DNA of 18,982 nucleotides from CAZQKE01 sp964593865. Its GTDB lineage: Bacteria > Chloroflexota > Anaerolineae > JAAYZQ01. The number at the start of each line of letters is the position of its first letter. Position 1 is the first letter of the stretch. Below, one piece after another: positions 7,754-15,851 of this stretch. Under the pieces are notes generated by a model. The model did no database searches. It saw only the letters and a program-made list of their open reading frames with translations, and had not been told where the DNA came from. A program made the translations under genes and the position numbers. The stretch covers positions 1 to 18,982 of the forward strand of contig CAZQKE010000145.1 of NCBI GenBank assembly GCA_964593865.1, in the 5' to 3' direction.

Positions 7754-8638
7754 TCAACCTTCCCGCCAGCCGTCGCGCAGGCCGCGCCAATAGGCCCTAC
7801 ACGCTGCCCACCGACCGTGCCGCAGGAGCCGCCAGCCGGTCCGCAGGGCACTGCCCATCCGCCAGGGCAGGATGGCCGCCCACTGCCCCCCTCGCGCGTG
7901 TTTGCGGAAAAAGAGCACACTGGAACGGGCCATCCAGTACCGCTCGTTGGCCGAATCGCTGCCGCCGCTGGATCGGGCGACCTTGTGCCACATCTTGGCC
8001 GCGGGCACGACCAGGATGCGGAATCCGGCCCGCCGCGCCCGCAGGCACAGATCCGCATCTTCGTAGTACATGAAAAAGCGTTCGTCGAACAGCCCTACCC
8101 TATCCAGCAACCGCCGGGAAAGCAACAGGCCGCAACCGGTGACAAAATCGCGTTCCAGCGGTTCCGTCCATTGCCCTCGGTCTAACCGGCCTTGCTTGTC
8201 ATCATATTTCTCCAAGAGCAAGGGGCGGACCAGCCCCCCCGCCGACCAGATGCGTTTCGGATCGTCGGCATAGTAAATCAAGGGCGCGGCGATTCCCACC
8301 CCCGGCTGCATGACCGCCGCCAACCGCTCCACTGCGTGGGCGTCGATCAAGGTATCGTTGTTGACCAAAAACATCAGCTCGGCCCCCGCCTCCATCGCCC
8401 GGCGCAGGCCGATGTTGGCTCCGGCGGCAAAGCCCTTGTTCTCCCCGTTGACCACCAGCTCCGCCTGGGGGAACGCAGCCCCGATGCGGGCCACCGAGTC
8501 ATCGGTTGAACCGTTGTCTACCACCAGCAGGCGCAGGCGGGGGTAGGTCTGGGCGGCCAGGGTTTCCAGGCATTCCAGCGTGTCGTCGGGCCGGTTCCAG
8601 TTCAAGGTCAGGGCGTAAACCAGGGGCCGTTCACTCAC
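7754..8638 (-). CDS. family 2 glycosyltransferase, rhamnosyltransferase (WbbL)-like
   Basis: The protein has 294 residues of GT-A fold. Landmarks are 'LNWNRPDDT' (12-20), 'VVDNGSTDD' (39-47) and 'NKGFAAGANIGLR' (67-79). The DxD-equivalent is 'VNND' (92-95), and the acceptor-side catalytic acid lies in 'FDERFFMYYEDADLC' (184-198, Glu193/Asp194). The combination NKGFAxGxN, NND and YYEDxDLC is characteristic of the WbbL/rhamnosyltransferase-like GT2 group, which usually extends a polyprenyl-diphosphate-linked oligosaccharide. Rhamnose as donor is only a family-level guess; no dTDP-rhamnose synthesis genes are in the window. The C-terminus (about 225-294) is rich in Arg and Trp and probably membrane-associated. 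The start is GTG at 8638, overlapping the upstream stop by 4 bp, with GGGAGGGG ahead. Confidence 0.88.
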   Translation of the reverse strand: MSERPLVYALTLNWNRPDDTLECLETLAAQTYPRLRLLVVDNGSTDDSVARIGAAFPQAELVVNGENKGFAAGANIGLRRAMEAGAELMFLVNNDTLIDAHAVERLAAVMQPGVGIAAPLIYYADDPKRIWSAGGLVRPLLLEKYDDKQGRLDRGQWTEPLERDFVTGCGLLLSRRLLDRVGLFDERFFMYYEDADLCLRARRAGFRILVVPAAKMWHKVARSSGGSDSANERYWMARSSVLFFRKHARGGQWAAILPWRMGSALRTGWRLLRHGRWAACRAYWRGLRDGWREG

Positions 8639-9762
8639 GCCGTCCCCTCCCGAACCAACGCTTCAACGGTCGCCGCCAGCCGCTCCCACGAACCCCGACG
8701 GGGGGCCGGTGGGGATGTCGGTTTCTTTTCCTCGAAAAACGCAATGACGGCCTCGGCCAGGGCGTCGGGGTCGCCGGGTGGGACCAGCAAGCCAAAGCCG
8801 CCTCCGTCGGTCTCGGCCAGGGAGCCGATGCGCGTCGTCACCACCGGCAGCCCAAACCCCACGGCCATCTGCACCGACGCGCTGCCCGTCACCCGGCGGT
8901 AGGGAGCTACCAGCAGGTCTGCCGCGGAAAAATAGAGGGCCACCTCCTCATTGGGGATATAACGGCTGTCCAGCAAGACCGCGCCTTCGATCCCCATCCG
9001 CCGAATTTCGGCCAGGTATGATTCCCGATCATCCCAAAATTCCCCGGCCACCACCAAAAGCACCGTCCCCAACCGCTCCCGAATCCGGGGCATGGCGGCC
9101 AGCAGGTCGTGCAGGCCCTTATATTCTCGCACAATTCCGAAAAAAAGCAAAATGGGGACCTTCTGGGGCAGCCTCAGTCGCTCCCTGGCCTGGGCCTTGT
9201 CACGCCGTTGCCCGGTCAGCAGATCAAAGGGGGGCAAGTGGCAAACCTCTATCCGCGCTTCCGGGAGCAATGTCAGGAGCCGCTCCTTTTCCTCTTGGGA
9301 TTGGACGATGAACGCCGTCCCCCGGCGCAGCACAAGCCGGGCCAGCGGGGGGTCCCACGGGGCCGGTTCGTGGGGCAGGACATTGTGGCAGATAACGATC
9401 AGGGGACGGTGGAGGGAGAAGCGGTTCAACATTCCCAGCGTGAACCAGGTCGGCGCCCAAAAGGGCGTCCACCACTGCAATATGGTGGCCTGGGGTTGCC
9501 AGGCGCGGATGCGGCGGAAGGTTGTCAACCAGGTCAGGGGGTTCAAAGAATCTAGCCAGTAGTGGGCGTCCGGTGCTTTGACGGGCCGGGTGCTGGGGTC
9601 CCGGTCGCTCTGGCCGGGAAAGAGGCGTTGGGGGTACTGGCGTTTGAAGGAAACCAGCAGCAGTTCATGCCCCACCTGACGCAAGGTTTGGGCCAAACGG
9701 GTGGTGTAGTGGGCGATCCCGCCACGGTACGGGTATACCGGTCCGATCAGTGCCAGGCGCAT
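8635..9762 (-). CDS. family 4 glycosyltransferase (GT-B fold)
   Basis: The protein has 375 residues. The N-terminal acceptor half begins 'MRLALIGPVYPYRGGIAHY' with the Gly-Gly loop at 14-15, and contains 'CHNVLPHEP' (125-132). The donor half shows 'LFFGIVREYKGLHDLL' (206-221) and 'VTGSASVQMAVGFGLPVV' (291-308), the usual nucleotide-sugar binding region. In GT4 enzymes the E-x7-E pair falls around this last motif. Here the first position is a Gly/Ser stretch (TGSAS), as in the GT4 subgroup that has lost the first Glu. The ATG at 9762 lies inside the last codons of the upstream gene (16-bp overlap) and has AGGAG 6 bases ahead. It is cytoplasmic and most likely works directly before or after the GT2 whose gene follows it by GTGA overlap. 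Confidence 0.87.
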   Translation of the reverse strand: MRLALIGPVYPYRGGIAHYTTRLAQTLRQVGHELLLVSFKRQYPQRLFPGQSDRDPSTRPVKAPDAHYWLDSLNPLTWLTTFRRIRAWQPQATILQWWTPFWAPTWFTLGMLNRFSLHRPLIVICHNVLPHEPAPWDPPLARLVLRRGTAFIVQSQEEKERLLTLLPEARIEVCHLPPFDLLTGQRRDKAQARERLRLPQKVPILLFFGIVREYKGLHDLLAAMPRIRERLGTVLLVVAGEFWDDRESYLAEIRRMGIEGAVLLDSRYIPNEEVALYFSAADLLVAPYRRVTGSASVQMAVGFGLPVVTTRIGSLAETDGGGFGLLVPPGDPDALAEAVIAFFEEKKPTSPPAPRRGSWERLAATVEALVREGTA

Positions 9763-12293
9763 GATGGCTCCTGCCCCGGTTCAGGGGGTGCGGGAGGTGT
9801 GTGCAGCATGGCGCAAGTCTCCGGCTTGCAAGCCCGGAGAAATGTGCCTGTATTCGCGCATTCGTGTTCAATCCGCGGACGCTTCGCCGTTTTCGAAAAA
9901 GGCTCACAGGAGGTGTCATCCGGCAAGGGGATCACCCGCTGCCCTTCCGCCCCCCGGACCTGCACGCTCTGACCGACCGGATCATAGCGCACCTCAGAGC
10001 CGACCCATCTGCCCAGCAAAAAGACGGTGAGCAACCGCAATCGTCCCCCGCCGCGGGCATACTCGACGGCTGAAACGCCTCCTCCCTCTCTTTGCACCCG
10101 GACCGCCCCCGCTTCCGCATCCAGCGGCAAAAGTACCATTTCGGCCCTGTTGTCGCCCTCGCGCAACAGGACTCGCCCCTCTGTATAGCCGCCGGCCGCC
10201 GTCGGATGCCAGGCAATGGCGGCGCGCCGGTGCGCCGGGCCGGACGCCTCGTCGAACACGAGGATCAGGCCGTCTCGGTAAAAATAGATCCGGCGGTCAT
10301 GCCGCCACCGATGCCAGCCTTCCAGGCGGGTGTGGGCCACGTCGAGGTCCTCGCCCGTCGCAAAAGAGCATACCCGGGCATAGTAGGGCGGATCCTGCGC
10401 CCAGGGGCTGCCCACGCCGGTCAGGGTGTAGAGAACGGCGCCAAGGCCGGTGCGCTCGATGAGCAACCCGTTCAGGTTCTCGCGGGGGACCCGTTTATCG
10501 CGGAACAGTTGGCGACCGGCGGGCAGCCACCAGAACTGTGGACCGCTCAGCACTTCGGCAAGGAGGGGACCGTCCTGGTACACCAGCGAGACGGTGTTGG
10601 TCGCCTTGTAACGATGCCAGCCGGTGAAGCGCAGGTTCAGGAGCAGATACGCTGCCTGGGGCGACCAGCCGCTCCGAAACACGATCTTGTCCGGCGCCAG
10701 CGGCCCGATCTGGTTGGGCAGGCCCGAATCGCCGTAAAGCAGACAAGAGCCTTGCGTCGGGGAGACGCCGGACAGGGCTACCGGTTGCTCCGCTCCCGGC
10801 TGGATCGCCGCCCCCCGGCCGTGCGCTGCTGCGTATTCGACCGCCCGCCCGGAGAGCCAGATATAGCGGGGGTCGTTCAACAGGTGTGCGCCGACATAGG
10901 CCAGGCCGGTCAGGGGAAGGGCGCCGAGATGGTTGTAACGCAAAGGTGCTCCGTCGGGCAATGCCTGGAGGAGCAGCCACTCGAACGACAGACGCTGTTT
11001 GTCCTCCGGGGCCAAGCCGCTGTACAGGGATTGAAAATAGGCGTTTTGGATCCACTCCCCCTGGTAAACAATGGCGTCGTCCGTGTTTCGGAAGCGGGCC
11101 TCCCAGCCCCGGCGGGTGCGGCCCAGGTACTCCCGGTTCCTGGCGGTCAGTTGCGGCGCGGCCAGGTCGGCGTATTCCAGGATGGCCAACAGGCCCGCGC
11201 CGTTTTCCTGGTTTTCGTACAGGCCGTTGGGCCATTGGGCCAAAGCCAGAGCGTACATCCAATCCACCCATTCCACGGTAAAGGCCCGGCGGTTGATGGC
11301 CGCAAACCAATCCCGCAGCATATCCTGCTCATCGGGAGCGAAAAGAGAGGGGAACGCCTCCCGCACCTGGGAAAAATAGTACGCCCGCAGGGAAGCTTCA
11401 AACTGGCCGAATTTGATGCTGTTTGCGGCAGTGGTGAAACGCCCCTGACGGGCCTCGGCCAGGAGGGCCTGACGGAACATTTGTGCCCAACGCTCCTCCC
11501 CGGTCGCCAGAGCCAGCCAACCGTACTCCGGCGTCCCCTGCCGCTGCCGGGCCTGCACCACCTCTTTCAGCCGTTCAAAGGTTTGCAGGCCATCGTAGGT
11601 CTGCGAAGCGGGAGCCACCGTGCCGCAGAGAAAAGGGGATTGGGCCGTAATGCCCGGATAGGGAGGGGCCTGGCGGGGGTAGAAGCTCCTCTGATAAGCG
11701 TGCAAGGTTATGCCCCCTCCCAGCAACGCGGCCAGCGGGAGCAGGACCATCCCCCACCGCCGGAGCGACCGCCCGCCGGCGGTGGAGACCGGGGGGCCGA
11801 TGGGCGCAAGGCTCAACAGCAGCCAGAACAGGCTCAGGATCACGGCCTGGAGCGCCACAAAAAACTCTTCTTCGGCAAAATGGCTTCCCATCTGGGCCAG
11901 GGCCACCGGCCCCGCCCCGGCAAAGCCGCCCAGGAACAGCCGCACCCCCCAGCGGCGCAGGCGGCCCTCTGTAGACCAGAGGGTTGCGAACCCCAGGAGC
12001 AGGACGAACCAGACGCCCAGGGCGATCCAGGCCAGGCCGGTGCTTTCGGTCCGCCTGTAGAGCAAGCCGCTCCCCAGGCCCAGCCCCAGCAGGGCGGGGA
12101 TCACAATGCGCCCCTGCCTCACGGTCAGGCGGGCCGTGACCACGGTGGCAAGGGCAAAGAGGGCGACGCCGAGCCAGCTCCCCCAGGTGAGCGCTGCGCC
12201 GGAGGCATAGCGACAACCGGCCAGAAAAAGGGCGGCCAGCGCGCTTGTGAGCAGCATCCCGGCCACGGTTTTCCGGGGGAACAGACGGCTCAT
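9747..12293 (-). CDS. polytopic membrane protein with heparinase II/III (alginate-lyase-like) region
   Basis: The protein has 848 residues in three parts. Residues 1-200 hold about six hydrophobic helices, the first ending in a lipobox-like 'FLAGC' (Cys27). Residues about 230-500 are helix-rich and resemble the alpha/alpha-toroid of polysaccharide lyases ('NGLYENQENGAGLLA' 356-370, 'GEWIQNAYFQSLYSG' 412-426, 'YNHLGALPLTG' 453-463). Residues about 535-795 form a beta-sandwich starting 'VFRSGWSPQAAYLLL' (538-552), as in heparinase II/III C-terminal domains. The usual 'H.H.D' segment after that strand is replaced by 'GWHRYKATN' (558-566), so catalysis is uncertain. The catalytic part would face outside. 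In other bacteria lyases inside polysaccharide clusters trim or clear polymer. The ATG at 12293 makes an ATGA overlap with the previous gene and has GGAGGT ahead. The last ~50 residues look like recruited repeat sequence. Confidence 0.65.
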   Translation of the reverse strand: MSRLFPRKTVAGMLLTSALAALFLAGCRYASGAALTWGSWLGVALFALATVVTARLTVRQGRIVIPALLGLGLGSGLLYRRTESTGLAWIALGVWFVLLLGFATLWSTEGRLRRWGVRLFLGGFAGAGPVALAQMGSHFAEEEFFVALQAVILSLFWLLLSLAPIGPPVSTAGGRSLRRWGMVLLPLAALLGGGITLHAYQRSFYPRQAPPYPGITAQSPFLCGTVAPASQTYDGLQTFERLKEVVQARQRQGTPEYGWLALATGEERWAQMFRQALLAEARQGRFTTAANSIKFGQFEASLRAYYFSQVREAFPSLFAPDEQDMLRDWFAAINRRAFTVEWVDWMYALALAQWPNGLYENQENGAGLLAILEYADLAAPQLTARNREYLGRTRRGWEARFRNTDDAIVYQGEWIQNAYFQSLYSGLAPEDKQRLSFEWLLLQALPDGAPLRYNHLGALPLTGLAYVGAHLLNDPRYIWLSGRAVEYAAAHGRGAAIQPGAEQPVALSGVSPTQGSCLLYGDSGLPNQIGPLAPDKIVFRSGWSPQAAYLLLNLRFTGWHRYKATNTVSLVYQDGPLLAEVLSGPQFWWLPAGRQLFRDKRVPRENLNGLLIERTGLGAVLYTLTGVGSPWAQDPPYYARVCSFATGEDLDVAHTRLEGWHRWRHDRRIYFYRDGLILVFDEASGPAHRRAAIAWHPTAAGGYTEGRVLLREGDNRAEMVLLPLDAEAGAVRVQREGGGVSAVEYARGGGRLRLLTVFLLGRWVGSEVRYDPVGQSVQVRGAEGQRVIPLPDDTSCEPFSKTAKRPRIEHECANTGTFLRACKPETCAMLHTPPAPPEPGQEPSCAWH
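9775..9905 (-). repeat. intergenic-type repeat sequence read as the C-terminal tail of the lyase-like protein
   Basis: This stretch holds a near-palindrome with arms CTCCGG (9819-9824) and CCGGAG (9834-9839) around TTGCAAG. It also holds 'ATTCGCGCATTCGTGTTCA' and a GCGCAAGT word shared with the 33-bp repeats at 17857 and 18065. Its translation is Cys/Pro/Thr-rich and unlike the rest of the protein. It resembles dispersed non-coding repeats of Chloroflexota-like genomes, but that comparison is from memory and not verified. Confidence 0.4.
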
Positions 12294-14758
12294 GGGCCGA
12301 CCTCCGCGCAGGCGTGGGGCGTCAGGGCGGAGATCAGCACGCGATCCTGCCTGTACACCGTTTCCAGGTAGGGAGATGCCAGCAGTTCGGCGGGGGCGAA
12401 AAGCTGCACGGCCCCCGCTCCGATCTCGCCCTGGCCCTGCCCGATGTAGACGTGGGTAATGCCATAGTCGCACAACAGGGCGATTCCCTCCGGCGAAGCC
12501 AGGCTAACCTCCTCCAACCGGGCCGTCAGCTCGACAACCCGGCGCGAATACCCCTGTTCCAGCGGTTGTTCGGTGAGCAAGGCATATTGGGGCGGCATGG
12601 TGTTCTCCCGCCCGGCCAGCAGCGGGATCCACCACCCGGCGTCGGCCCCGACTGCCGAGCGACCGTCGTAGATGCGAAAGCCCTCTACCAAAAAACGGGC
12701 GTCCGGGGGGGTATGCTCACGGATCCAGGTCTGGGCCTGTGTATCGGGCCGGGTGACCATGATATGCTGCGGTTGGACGATCTGCACCTGCCGGCGCAGG
12801 CCCCACAGGGCCAGGGCCAGCAGACCGAGGCTCAGGCAGGCGCGCCTCACGGTAGGCGACCGGTGGCCGAACGGGTCGCCGATGCGCCCCACGGCCCAGC
12901 CGATCAGCAGGCTGAGCGGAATGTAGAGAAAGATAACGACGGCAAAACTCTGCATGAAATTGCTGATCGGCAGGCGAATAAGACGACCGGCCGGAAAGAG
13001 GGCGAGCAATGCAACCCACAGGCCCAGGGCCAGAACCTCCCACTCTTTGCGGACCAGGCTCCATAGCAACGCCCCTCCTGCGGCCAGGAGCAATACGCCG
13101 GGCGCGTAGAAGGTCACCGTGCGCCAGACCTGGTAATCGGCCCAGATCTTGGCAGCCGGGGGGACGCGGGCGACTCCCTTGCCCAACGAGGATGCCAGGT
13201 TCCCGCCGACGATCTGCGGTGCGTGCGGCAGCAGGAGCAAAACCATCACAAGGGCCGCATACACCAAAAAGGAGAGCCGTTCCCGACGCTCGCGCCTGCC
13301 GTGGGTGATCTCCCAGCCCGGCCACCAGAGGGCGATCAGCACACCGTAATAAAACGGTATGCGGTAATAGGTCAGCGTCATCCCGGCCAGCACACCGCCC
13401 AGCAGCCAGGCATGTTTCCCGATGGGGCAGGGCCTGTGGCCGGCCAGCCGGGTCAGCCACAGGGCCACCGGCAGGATCGTCTGCCCCGCCAGTTGGGCGT
13501 AGCGCCCCCAGTTGACGTAGAAAGCAGGCATGGGGGAAAGCAACCCGGCGGTCAATACCGCCCCCACCCCTGCCCAACGGCGACCGCCGGCGAAAGACAC
13601 GGCCAGGGGGTAGAGGGTCAGGGCCGCCAGGCCGTTGAGGAGCTGCCCGGCCCACAGGGTGGTCTGGACGACCGACGCACCGGTCAGCCAGGAAAGCAAC
13701 GCGGCGACCGTGGGAAAGCCATAATGTACCCCCAGGCCGTGGTAAGGCGTGTACGGCTCCCACGAATCGAACAGGCCGCCGTGGTCCACCAGCAGTTGGG
13801 CGATCATGGTGTGCTGGTAGGAATCGCCCCACATCGGCGCATCCAGCCCGCGTATCACCAGCAGCCGCACGCCGAACACCAACGCCAGGATGATCAGCAG
13901 CGTCACGTCCGGCCACAACGCCTCGGACCGTGCCCAGCGCCGCACCGCCTCCACCCCCTGGGCCGGACGCCAGGCCCGGTAGCGCCAGACGAGGGCCGCC
14001 AGGCCCAGCAGGGGCGGCAGCCAGGCGTAGAGCGGCCCCAAGTGCAGACCCACCAGGTCGGTCCACAGCAGGAGCAGGGGGTAGAGGGCCAGGCCCACCC
14101 CGGCGGCCAGGCCCAACCGCGCCGCCCAGGGTAGTTTCTGTTCCGGCAGCAGCCAGGCCAGCAACGCCCAACCGGGCACGACGAACAACCAGCCTGCCGC
14201 CAGCAGCAGCCCCAACCAACCGACCATCGCCCCGGCCAGGTCCAGGGCGACAAGGGAGGGGGCGTAGGCCAGCCGGAAGCGGGTCTGGGCGTCCAGCGGC
14301 TCGTGGCTTTGGTAGGCCGCGCCGTCCAGGTAGGCGTCGCCTCCCGCCTGGGCCACGGCCACCCCCTCCACGCCGCCGTTCAGAAAAGCATAGTAGTACC
14401 GCCCGTGGGAATCGGCCAGGGGCGGGAAGGAAAAGCGGTAGAAACCGGGGGCGGCGTCGGCGGACAAGGTCAGGGAGGCGGTGCGCAGGTCCTCCGCCGA
14501 CCGGGGGTCGGCCCGCAGGTGCAGGGTGAGGGTCTGGGTCGCCGTGCCTTCCGGCAGCAGGTAGAATTCAACGCCGCTCAGCCCACCGTGCCGGGCCACA
14601 AAGGTCTGGCCCACCGGCTGCCCCGGCTCCAGGGCAAGGCGCGATTGCCCATCCCAAGCCACCTGGTCGGCATCCAGCAACAGGCCGTCGGCAAAGGAGC
14701 ATCCGGCCAATGTAAGGAGGATCAGCCCGGCCCACAAAAGCCGCAGGGGGTGTCTCAT
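12290..14758 (-). CDS. large GT-C-like membrane protein with N-terminal extracytoplasmic domain
   Basis: The protein has 822 residues. A signal-like helix ends in a lipobox 'LTLAGC' (Cys20). Residues 21-168 form a beta-rich, hydrophilic domain ('GQTFVARHGGLSGVEFYLL', 'GFYRFSFPPLADSHGRYYYAFL') resembling a carbohydrate-binding jelly roll. About a dozen hydrophobic segments follow (about 169-650), then a soluble C-terminal region. In the first loop after residue 305 there is 'MWGDSYQHTMIAQLL' (309-323), with the acidic residue (Asp312) where GT-C transferases carry their catalytic acid. 'HYGFPTVAALLSW' follows, as in the large Chloroflexota/archaeal GT-C-like proteins. A role as a polyprenyl-phosphate-sugar-dependent transferase is inferred. 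The ATG at 14758 overlaps the upstream stop by 4 bp and has AGGAGGGG upstream. A polytopic protein with a lipobox is odd; the cysteine may be fortuitous. Confidence 0.7.
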   Translation of the reverse strand: MRHPLRLLWAGLILLTLAGCSFADGLLLDADQVAWDGQSRLALEPGQPVGQTFVARHGGLSGVEFYLLPEGTATQTLTLHLRADPRSAEDLRTASLTLSADAAPGFYRFSFPPLADSHGRYYYAFLNGGVEGVAVAQAGGDAYLDGAAYQSHEPLDAQTRFRLAYAPSLVALDLAGAMVGWLGLLLAAGWLFVVPGWALLAWLLPEQKLPWAARLGLAAGVGLALYPLLLLWTDLVGLHLGPLYAWLPPLLGLAALVWRYRAWRPAQGVEAVRRWARSEALWPDVTLLIILALVFGVRLLVIRGLDAPMWGDSYQHTMIAQLLVDHGGLFDSWEPYTPYHGLGVHYGFPTVAALLSWLTGASVVQTTLWAGQLLNGLAALTLYPLAVSFAGGRRWAGVGAVLTAGLLSPMPAFYVNWGRYAQLAGQTILPVALWLTRLAGHRPCPIGKHAWLLGGVLAGMTLTYYRIPFYYGVLIALWWPGWEITHGRRERRERLSFLVYAALVMVLLLLPHAPQIVGGNLASSLGKGVARVPPAAKIWADYQVWRTVTFYAPGVLLLAAGGALLWSLVRKEWEVLALGLWVALLALFPAGRLIRLPISNFMQSFAVVIFLYIPLSLLIGWAVGRIGDPFGHRSPTVRRACLSLGLLALALWGLRRQVQIVQPQHIMVTRPDTQAQTWIREHTPPDARFLVEGFRIYDGRSAVGADAGWWIPLLAGRENTMPPQYALLTEQPLEQGYSRRVVELTARLEEVSLASPEGIALLCDYGITHVYIGQGQGEIGAGAVQLFAPAELLASPYLETVYRQDRVLISALTPHACAEVGP

Positions 14759-15720
14759 TCCGCCTGCCCCTCCTGTGCCCGGTCCAGCTCCAGGCGGCGG
14801 AGCCGGTAGAGGGTTTCTTCCAGGATCTTGCGATTGAAGCCGATCAGATCGGCCATCAGGCCGATGAGGCAGGTCTGAAAGCCGACGATGAGGAGGACGG
14901 CGGCCAGGATGAGCGACTGGACGTTGCCGGTCGCCCCACCCCGGCTGACAAAGAGGTAGAGAAAGCGAAGGCCCAGCAGCACCCCGCCGCCGATCATCAA
15001 CAGGCCCAGGCTGAGAAAGACGCGCAAGGGGCGGTACAGGGTGTAGGTGCGCAGGATCGTCTGGGTGGATTGGGAGAGGTAGTGGGGCAGGCCCCGCATC
15101 AACCGCGAAGGGCGGGTCTGGGGGTTGGTGCGGACCGGCACATATTCGATGGCCATCTGTCGCGCTCCGGCCTGGATGAGGGTTTCCAGGGTGTAGGAAT
15201 AGTTGCTCAGCACCAGGGTACGCAGGGCTGCATCGCGGGTCAGGGCACGAAAGCCGCTGGTGGCATCGGGGATGTCCAGCCCGGCGGCCTGCTGCACCAC
15301 CCAGCTGCCCAACCGTTGCAGCAGCCGCTTGCCCGGCGAAAAATGGGCCAGCGTCCCCACCCCCCGGTCGCCGACGACCATGTCGGCCCGCCCCGCCAGG
15401 ATAGGGGCGATGAGGCGGGCTACATCTTCACCCCGGTACTGGTTGTCGGCATCGGTGTTGACGATAATATCCGCACCCAAGCGCACGGCGTTGTCCAGCC
15501 CTACCACGAAGGCATAGGCCAGCCCCCGATTGCGCCGCAATCGGACCACATGCTCCACCCCCAGATCGCGGGCCACCTGTGCCGTATTGTCGTCGCTGCC
15601 GTCGTCAATGACCAGGAACTCTATGCGGTCTACGCCGGGCAGGCTTCGCGGCAGGTCCCGGAGCGTTTGGGGCAGGGTTTGCTCTTCGTTGTAGCATGGA
15701 ATCTGGATGATCAGCTTCAT
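14755..15720 (-). CDS. family 2 glycosyltransferase with two C-terminal membrane helices (DPM1/GtrB-like)
   Basis: The protein has 321 residues. The GT-A domain carries 'IPCYNEEQTLPQTL' (7-20), 'VIDDGSDDNT' (37-46), and 'NRGLAYA' (64-70). The metal site is 'NTDADNQY' (88-95) and the acceptor region is 'PDATSGFRAL' (151-160). These motifs match polyprenyl-phosphate mannose/glucose synthases and GtrB. The two hydrophobic helices (232-257, 266-292) also fit GtrB-type enzymes, which load a sugar onto undecaprenyl phosphate at the inner face of the membrane. It is therefore the probable donor maker for the two GT-C proteins of the operon. The ATG at 15720 begins the conserved fold directly. An upstream in-frame extension to 15861 is Cys/His/Arg-rich, crosses the putative promoter and was rejected. 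The ribosome site is weak. It is the first gene of the operon. Confidence 0.85.
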   Translation of the reverse strand: MKLIIQIPCYNEEQTLPQTLRDLPRSLPGVDRIEFLVIDDGSDDNTAQVARDLGVEHVVRLRRNRGLAYAFVVGLDNAVRLGADIIVNTDADNQYRGEDVARLIAPILAGRADMVVGDRGVGTLAHFSPGKRLLQRLGSWVVQQAAGLDIPDATSGFRALTRDAALRTLVLSNYSYTLETLIQAGARQMAIEYVPVRTNPQTRPSRLMRGLPHYLSQSTQTILRTYTLYRPLRVFLSLGLLMIGGGVLLGLRFLYLFVSRGGATGNVQSLILAAVLLIVGFQTCLIGLMADLIGFNRKILEETLYRLRRLELDRAQEGQAE

Positions 15721-15851
15721 GCGTTTGTCTCTAACTTGCCGCGCGGCCCAGAAGGCCCGACCGCAAAGGTGCGGAGCGTGCCGCAGGACGCCGAGTTTCA
15801 AGAGACGCTCCGCGCCTCGGCGGTGCAAAAGGCCGGAATCGCACGGGGAGT

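Noticed and set aside
10092..12371. A 759-codon open frame on the plus strand, antisense to the lyase-like gene
   Set aside because: Its translation is rich in Gln, Gly, Pro and Arg with no domain or membrane pattern, and it mirrors a well-supported gene with a ribosome site and operon overlap. Long antisense frames are expected in GC-rich coding DNA.
12717..14219. A 500-codon minus-strand frame within the GT-C-like gene
   Set aside because: Gly/Ala/Arg/Pro-rich shadow in another frame of the same strand, without membrane helices or motifs; the 12290-14758 frame has the signal sequence, helices and ATGA overlap.
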